Shown piece by piece: positions 59,363-64,000 of a stretch of DNA of 64,000 nt. Position 1 is the first letter of the stretch. Each line of letters begins with the position of its first letter. The stretch is from assembly GCA_965218235.1 (NCBI GenBank), contig OZ244596.1, forward strand, positions 1,054,001 through 1,118,000, given 5' to 3'. The notes beneath the pieces were generated by a model. That model was not told where the DNA came from, ran no database searches, and saw nothing but the letters and a program-made list of their open reading frames with translations. Both the position numbers and the translations under genes were made by a program. The stretch is from CADCWK01 sp965218235. GTDB lineage: Bacteria > Chloroflexota > Chloroflexia > Thermomicrobiales > UBA6265.

Positions 59363-60562
59363 TTACGTGGGCACCGACAAGCTGATTATGGTCTCAGTGC
59401 GCATCCGTCTCCCTAGAGGGCTACCCGAGCTTTGTGGCATGGGAAGGTAACGATGTTGGTTCGGCAGTTCTCGCTCTTCGAGTTTCAGCAGGTTAAGACC
59501 GAGCAGCCTAGCGGCTTCAGTAAAGGCTCCTTGATTACTGATGAATACTCCTCGAAGCATTGAGTTCCCCACAACGAGAGTGATACGGCCCCCTGGTTTG
59601 GTTACTCTTTGGAACTCAGACATAACCCTGTACACATCATCGGCGTATCGGCTAATCATCCGGTGGTGCCTCGAGGAAAGCTCTGTCGACTGGCTCATTG
59701 CTAGCAAGACGCTTTCTCGAACCATACCCACTCGTTCCTGATCGGGTGAACGCTCCGCCCCAACACTGAGGGATCGGACTCGCCTTAACTCCTTAATATC
59801 GTACCCCAACCAAACCAAGGCCAATCGGTGCCCCCTCATGTAATCAATTGCGTTTAGATAAGGTGGGGACGTAATAACCGCGTCGACAGACTTAGATTCT
59901 ACCTTGGCCAACTGTCTAGCATCTCCTAATGCCACCGTGGCTTTGCCTGCGAACGAGAGCGTGCTTAACACACTAACCACTCGACGGTAGGACGACATGT
60001 AACCTTCCCAAACACTGTAGCTAGAGGTGCTTGATACCTTGTGGGGTCGGCTATGTGACACGTCTCGGGCCAGAGAAGCACCTTTCTCCTTCGTCACAAT
60101 TATGCGACTTAGTACAAGGCGCAACACATTTAGGACCGGCTCAGAGTACATTCGCTTCTGTCTCATATTTATTAGAGTGAACGCAATGCGACGCAGATCA
60201 AATTGCTGCTCAAGCCCAAACCAATAGTCTACGTAGTTAGTAGTCTCCAGGTCTTGATCGATCCATGGCAAGGAGCAATCAGAGGTAAACAAGGATCGCG
60301 CCTCCGAAAGCAAGTTGTCTACGCTCAGCTGCAACTCTGAGAGGTCAACCTGCGTGGTCCCCACCGAACTCATTAGCACTGCGAGTGGATCGAGATCGAA
60401 TCCCAGACTAGGAATGCCTAACTGGCTGGCATGACGCAGCACGGTTCCAGAACCCATCATTGGGTCAAGAACTCGATCGTGAGACGTCAAACCGTCCAGT
60501 GCTGCCATTGCTAAGCTTGGCGCCATTCGAGCTGGAAACGGATGGACGGTCCTATTGGCCAT
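59363..60562 (-). CDS. SPPY-type DNA methyltransferase (N4-cytosine or N6-adenine)
   Basis: A 399-residue DNA methylase. HPFPARMAP near the start, SAM-binding DPMMGSGTV at 33-41 and catalytic TSPPYLNAIDYMRGH (SPPY 232-235), in the order motif I before motif IV, with a long insert between that should recognise the DNA site. SPPY is typical of N4-cytosine methylases, but N6-adenine is possible. The start is five bases after the GHKL gene stop with AGGAGG inside the end of that gene, so the two are coupled. Both genes are more A+T-rich than the neighbours, a sign of transfer. Confidence 0.85.
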   Translation of the reverse strand: MANRTVHPFPARMAPSLAMAALDGLTSHDRVLDPMMGSGTVLRHASQLGIPSLGFDLDPLAVLMSSVGTTQVDLSELQLSVDNLLSEARSLFTSDCSLPWIDQDLETTNYVDYWFGLEQQFDLRRIAFTLINMRQKRMYSEPVLNVLRLVLSRIIVTKEKGASLARDVSHSRPHKVSSTSSYSVWEGYMSSYRRVVSVLSTLSFAGKATVALGDARQLAKVESKSVDAVITSPPYLNAIDYMRGHRLALVWLGYDIKELRRVRSLSVGAERSPDQERVGMVRESVLLAMSQSTELSSRHHRMISRYADDVYRVMSEFQRVTKPGGRITLVVGNSMLRGVFISNQGAFTEAARLLGLNLLKLEERELPNQHRYLPMPQSSGSPLGRRMRTETIISLSVPT

Positions 60563-60567
60563 CGCTT

Positions 60568-63195
60568 CTATGCCTCCTGACCGCCCAAGTCCAGTTCCAG
60601 TTTTTCCAGTTGAACTCTCACGGAATCCGCAAACCTCACCGCGCTGACATTGACCACAACCTTATCACTGTCCACGCCAATAAGGTCTGGAACCAGCACA
60701 GCAAGACCGGAAGCAACAGCTAGAACGTCCGCATCAGTGACAGCAGGAACCTTCATCACTTCTCTGCATTGATACGCGATCATCGAAGCCGCAAGGGCAT
60801 CCGGCACCTTACCTTTAAGGCTTTCGAGTGCGCCGAGGAACACATCAAGCGTTAGGACACGCTGCTCCCGCAACCAGCTTTCAAGGTCGTCTACCCAGCT
60901 GATCACTTGGTTGGGGTCGTAGATCAGCAGAACTTCCTCTAGTTTACTCAGCGGGATAGCTCCGTACTCGATTGTGTACTGTAGAAGACGACCAAGCTCC
61001 GATGCCCTCATTGGAGCTACCTTTTGCTCATCGCAGCGCCTAGCTAATGCCCCGTCGCTGTACCCAGGAGCAACTACCAGAGCATAGTCAGCGTGATACT
61101 TTTTTCGGTGCTCTGCGACACCGTCGAGGCTCACGTTTCCTGTCTTGGCGACCTCATGTTTGGAAGACTTCGCATCAAACGAGAAGCTATAGAGTGGGGG
61201 GTGCGGGTCGTCAACCGATGGCGCCCTTCCAGCAGGTAATACATAGGCACTGGCAATACCTTCTGGTTCGCCAGGCTTCCCTAGATCTCTTACGTGAAAG
61301 CCAAGATGCCGCAGTCCGTCAGCAACCACCATCTCGAGTTTCTTGCTTTGACCGCTTTCGTGCTGAGCCTGAGCCAAGAGCCGAATGATTGTCGCAGCCG
61401 AAGTTCTTCGACTGATCGATTGGAACCTCATTAGTCCATCTCGGTATCGCCGAACTCGATCCAGATCTTCGTGACCAATCCCGAGTTCCAACGCATACAT
61501 ATCAGATAAGATGTTGATCATAGCAATCGTACGGACAATCTCTTTCTCTGCCTTGCTCCTGCCATTCTCTACAACAAAGGGGTGCTCGGTGTTCACTACA
61601 ATAGAATGGTCCCGAAGCCTATACTTCGCGAATGATTCGTCGTCAACAGCCTCAAATTGGACACTGCTAAGGGCGTTCCGAATATCAGTCGAAGTCTTAT
61701 CCCTCCAATCGAGTAGAGCACTCGCCTTGTCACCTACCTCGGATTCATCAACCAGCCAAGTCGGTTGAATTTCGCCCCTTAGAGAATCAGAAATGATACT
61801 GCGAAGAGGATGAAGAGAGAGAACTCCGAGAGAACCGACAAGAAGGTCCGCGCCGTTCACTAGATTGGCATTCTCATCGCTATCATAAGCGCTCCTCGCC
61901 CGGTTGAACACGGAGCGCAAGAATGCCCGAAGCACACGAACATCGCGATGATCCTTTACTTTTTCTCGATCAGTAGTAATATACTTATTTAGACCGTCGA
62001 CGCGAATAGCTAGTCGGAATCGCGACCATACAGCATGGCTCAAGTTTTCCTCCCCAAAGCTTGAGTCTCCCTGGTTCACAACTCGACCCAGCACGTTGAC
62101 ATGAAATCCATTTGAATCGCCCAGCTTATCGCTCTTCGCCCCACTAACACGATCCTCGAAGAGCCTGGCCATACCACTTATAGTTCCAACACCTGGCAAA
62201 ACAGCATGAGGAAACGGAATATCTCCATATGTAACGGGAACTTCTTCCACTTGCTGAGGCAGAACGCTATTGCTGTCGTACTCATTGTCAATGATGGCAT
62301 CGTCAAGGCCAGGCTCACTCGCATGCATTCGTATTTTATCAATTCCAAGCCCAGGCCCGATTAACCACTGTGCTAATACCTTAGCGTCGAACTTCGTTGA
62401 TCTCAAAAAATCACCATTTAATCGAATAGATATCCCCTCGCCTAGGGGGAGAGCAGAGGACAACATTCTACGAAGACGTCCTACTTGAATTTCTTTCCCA
62501 ATAGGCTTGATTTCGGTTAGGATGACTAGTGTCCAAGTGTCAGATTGTTCACGGATGAAGCTGTTTGGGGCTTCTCCGTACTCACTAAAGCCATCTTCAT
62601 CAGGATGATAATCCACTCCCGACTGAATCATTCCCCAAATCTCGCGGCCATTGGGTAGATTGGAGAGCGCTTGTCCAACTTCCAATTCCGGGACCTCATA
62701 TACATCAAGCATCACATCTCTAATAAGTCTATTCTCCGATGCCGTGGCGCCACTTTCTATAGTTGAGTAATTCATCGTAACCCTTCGAATAATTCCATCG
62801 TCTGCTTTGCAGATGTAGGTAAGCTTATTCGCTAGAACAAAGGTAGCGAGCTTGCCAATCCCAAATTTTCCGATCACCTTTCGAGTGCCCCGGTTTGGTC
62901 TATCAACCTTAGGTGAGAACGCGATATGCCATAGATCCCTTAAACCATCCTCATTCATCGAGACACCGTTATCAAAGACCATTAGGCATGATTCAGAACC
63001 GATCGAATCTATCGCCACACGAACGTCCACGAAGTCAGCGCCCGCATCCCAACTGTTCGCAATGAGTTCCTCAAACGCCTTCTGAGGCGACGAATAGAGT
63101 TGTTCACTAAAGTGTTCCAAGAAACGAGTGCTCAACTCTACAGCGATCTTGCCCTTCTCTATACCAATATCCTCAATGGCAGAGTTGCTCTTCAC
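60568..63195 (-). CDS. GHKL (MORC/Hsp90-like) ATPase with C-terminal nuclease-like domain
   Basis: An 875-residue protein. The N-terminal ATPase is clear: N box EELIANSWDAGAD (E42/E43, N47, D50), DNGVSM at 75-80 and G box GKFGIGKLA at 109-117, as in Hsp90/MutL/MORC. A transducer-like region follows (to ~430), then a helical linker. Near residues 645-720 is a likely PD-(D/E)xK fold: LGFHVRDLG, GEPEGIA, SFSFDAKSS (D674-x-K676), KYHADYALVVAPGYSDGALARRC. GTG start 63195 with AAGGAG five bases upstream. The methyltransferase downstream points to a restriction-like system in which an ATPase clamp controls a nuclease. Strong A+T shift against neighbours. Confidence 0.85.
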   Translation of the reverse strand: MKSNSAIEDIGIEKGKIAVELSTRFLEHFSEQLYSSPQKAFEELIANSWDAGADFVDVRVAIDSIGSESCLMVFDNGVSMNEDGLRDLWHIAFSPKVDRPNRGTRKVIGKFGIGKLATFVLANKLTYICKADDGIIRRVTMNYSTIESGATASENRLIRDVMLDVYEVPELEVGQALSNLPNGREIWGMIQSGVDYHPDEDGFSEYGEAPNSFIREQSDTWTLVILTEIKPIGKEIQVGRLRRMLSSALPLGEGISIRLNGDFLRSTKFDAKVLAQWLIGPGLGIDKIRMHASEPGLDDAIIDNEYDSNSVLPQQVEEVPVTYGDIPFPHAVLPGVGTISGMARLFEDRVSGAKSDKLGDSNGFHVNVLGRVVNQGDSSFGEENLSHAVWSRFRLAIRVDGLNKYITTDREKVKDHRDVRVLRAFLRSVFNRARSAYDSDENANLVNGADLLVGSLGVLSLHPLRSIISDSLRGEIQPTWLVDESEVGDKASALLDWRDKTSTDIRNALSSVQFEAVDDESFAKYRLRDHSIVVNTEHPFVVENGRSKAEKEIVRTIAMINILSDMYALELGIGHEDLDRVRRYRDGLMRFQSISRRTSAATIIRLLAQAQHESGQSKKLEMVVADGLRHLGFHVRDLGKPGEPEGIASAYVLPAGRAPSVDDPHPPLYSFSFDAKSSKHEVAKTGNVSLDGVAEHRKKYHADYALVVAPGYSDGALARRCDEQKVAPMRASELGRLLQYTIEYGAIPLSKLEEVLLIYDPNQVISWVDDLESWLREQRVLTLDVFLGALESLKGKVPDALAASMIAYQCREVMKVPAVTDADVLAVASGLAVLVPDLIGVDSDKVVVNVSAVRFADSVRVQLEKLELDLGGQEA

Positions 63196-63266
63196 GTCTG
63201 CTCCTTGCTAGGCCGCTTAGTGCCCGCACTCTCGCTCATCTCGAGCCGCTTCACTCAGACTGCGAT

Positions 63267-63297
63267 ATCATAAGCCATTTTTAATGCTTCTTGACAA
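63267..63297 (-). promoter_or_regulatory. Possible promoter of the GHKL-methyltransferase operon
   Basis: On the minus strand TTGTCA (63297-63292) and TATGAT (63272-63267) with a 19-base spacer, somewhat longer than ideal, in an A+T-rich patch. Predicted leader is about 65 bases. Confidence 0.3.
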
Positions 63298-63325
63298 GGT
63301 GACCCGCCTGCGGTCCCCAAACAAC

Positions 63326-63354
63326 GTCCTCCACCATGGAGTCTGGTGGAGGAC
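63326..63354 (-). terminator. Intrinsic terminator after the SH3-domain gene
   Basis: GTCCTCCACC (63326-63335) and GGTGGAGGAC (63345-63354) form a perfect 10-bp stem with a nine-base loop, 48 bases past the SH3 gene stop. On the minus strand it is followed by GTTGTTTGG, a weak U-rich tail. It separates the SH3 gene from the A+T-rich island. Confidence 0.65.
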
Positions 63355-63402
63355 ATGGTCAAGAGACAAGTGGGGACTGGATGTCGTGGTGAGCCGTGAC
63401 GC

Positions 63403-64000
63403 CTACGCGTCGGAGAGAGTCAGGAACTCGCCGACCACCCATGCTTCGTCGGCGGCCGTTCCGACGTTGTACCAGGTGACGCCGTCGGCCTCGACCGGGT
63501 CGCCGGAGATCGTGAGCTCGGTGCCGAGGTCGACGGTCCGCAGGACCTCGGCGGTCGAGGACGCCTCGGCCCGGACGTTCAGGCGGGCGGCGTTGACCGT
63601 GACCGCGTCGCCGTCGGCGAAGACCGCACCATTCGGCGCCGCGGACGGTGCCGCCGAAGCGGACGGCTGGGCGGACGTGCTTGGTGCCGCCGAACTCGAG
63701 CCGGACGGCCGGGCCGACCCACTCGGGACGGCGGAGGCTGAGCCGGACGGTCGGGCCGAGGTGCTCGGGGTGGCCGGCGTCGAACCCGACGCGCTGGGCG
63801 CCGCGGACGTGCTGGGCGTGGCGGAACCAGCCGGGGGGGCTGAGCCGCTCGGGGCTGCGGACCCGCTCGGCGCGGTCGACCCGCCGGGGGTGCCTGGCGT
63901 ACCGGAGACAAGCGCCAGGTACTGCCCGGCCACCCAGCCGGTGTTGTCGACCGGGTACCAGACGATGCCGTCCGCCGTCGTCGCGTCCCCGGTGATCGTC
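63403..64000 (-). CDS. Bacterial SH3-domain surface protein, 5' end beyond window
   Basis: The visible 199 codons hold the end of one SH3 domain (TITGDATTADGIVWYPVDN, GWVAGQYLALVSG), a ~90-residue linker of Pro/Ser/Ala/Gly/Thr repeats (APSGSA, RPSGSA, TPSTSA types) and a second SH3 domain (AVTVNAARLNVRAEAS, ELTISGDPVEADGVTWYNVG, AWVVGEFLTL). SH3_3-type domains bind cell-wall or membrane peptides in exported proteins. The reading frame stays open to the window edge, so the signal and any catalytic domain lie outside. The repeat-rich linker may vary in length. Confidence 0.8.
   Translation of the reverse strand, partial: TITGDATTADGIVWYPVDNTGWVAGQYLALVSGTPGTPGGSTAPSGSAAPSGSAPPAGSATPSTSAAPSASGSTPATPSTSARPSGSASAVPSGSARPSGSSSAAPSTSAQPSASAAPSAAPNGAVFADGDAVTVNAARLNVRAEASSTAEVLRTVDLGTELTISGDPVEADGVTWYNVGTAADEAWVVGEFLTLSDA

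Noticed and set aside
2..64000. Search for tRNA, rRNA and integrase genes at island borders
   Set aside because: I saw no tRNA cloverleaf or integrase/transposase coding frame near 31.2, 42.3 or 59.4 kb, so the islands lack obvious integration machinery within the window; a covariance-model scan would be needed to exclude a tRNA.

Overview
The window is a GC-rich bacterial chromosome segment, most like Chloroflexota of the Thermomicrobia/Sphaerobacter type. This is inferred from four things: many twin-arginine leaders followed by Ala/Thr/Pro-rich linkers (QDATPAATP-like), several CUT1 sugar ABC transporters with no ATPase gene, AfsR/LuxR-type ATPase regulators, and extracellular hydrolases. 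No rRNA or tRNA was seen, so the placement rests on protein style only.

1-10 kb holds an SDR, a SAM methyltransferase, a ModA molybdate-binding protein beside a decayed Mop/TOBE relic and a short XdhC domain (a remnant molybdenum neighbourhood), a YqhA-family membrane protein, a YdbS/YdbT-like bPH2 pair, and an 804-residue LuxR-type STAND regulator. 10-15 kb has a small ABM-fold protein and three beta-lactamase-fold serine hydrolases, one broken by an in-frame TGA. The first two transcription units after the regulator carry the same ~50-bp upstream element with a CGTACG-centred palindrome. 15-26.5 kb has two CUT1 ABC operons, an amidohydrolase and an ASL/fumarase-superfamily lyase. The second operon contains an unexpected HepT-like gene wedged between its two permease genes.

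26.5-42 kb is mixed. It has a glyoxalase-fold protein, a candidate small transcript with promoter, strong Shine-Dalgarno, 27-codon ORF and terminator, a zinc-ribbon protein, a PAP2 phosphatase, ProS, a BrnT/RHH-like toxin-antitoxin pair and a DUF6941-like gene. It continues with a membrane glycosyltransferase, two duplicated Tat-exported cysteine-rich proteins sharing leader and upstream region, a sulfatase, a GH51 arabinofuranosidase and a PhyH-type oxygenase.

42-46.3 kb is a defence hotspot. A SIR2-domain gene lies exactly between the N-terminal and C-terminal remnants of a large DNA methyltransferase gene, next to NAD synthetase. 46.8-56 kb is one long minus-strand catabolic operon: LacI, isomerase, two SDRs, Gfo/Idh/MocA, CUT1 ABC and D-2-hydroxyacid dehydrogenase. 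A consensus promoter and a palindromic operator lie upstream of lacI. After a few housekeeping-like genes, 59.36-63.2 kb is an A+T-richer island with two coupled genes: a large GHKL (MORC/Hsp90-like) ATPase with a C-terminal PD-(D/E)xK-like segment, and an SPPY-type DNA methyltransferase. This is the best candidate for an unusual restriction or defence system in the window. The window ends inside a bacterial SH3-domain surface protein.

Several intergenic spaces carry MITE-like inverted-repeat elements of at least two families.
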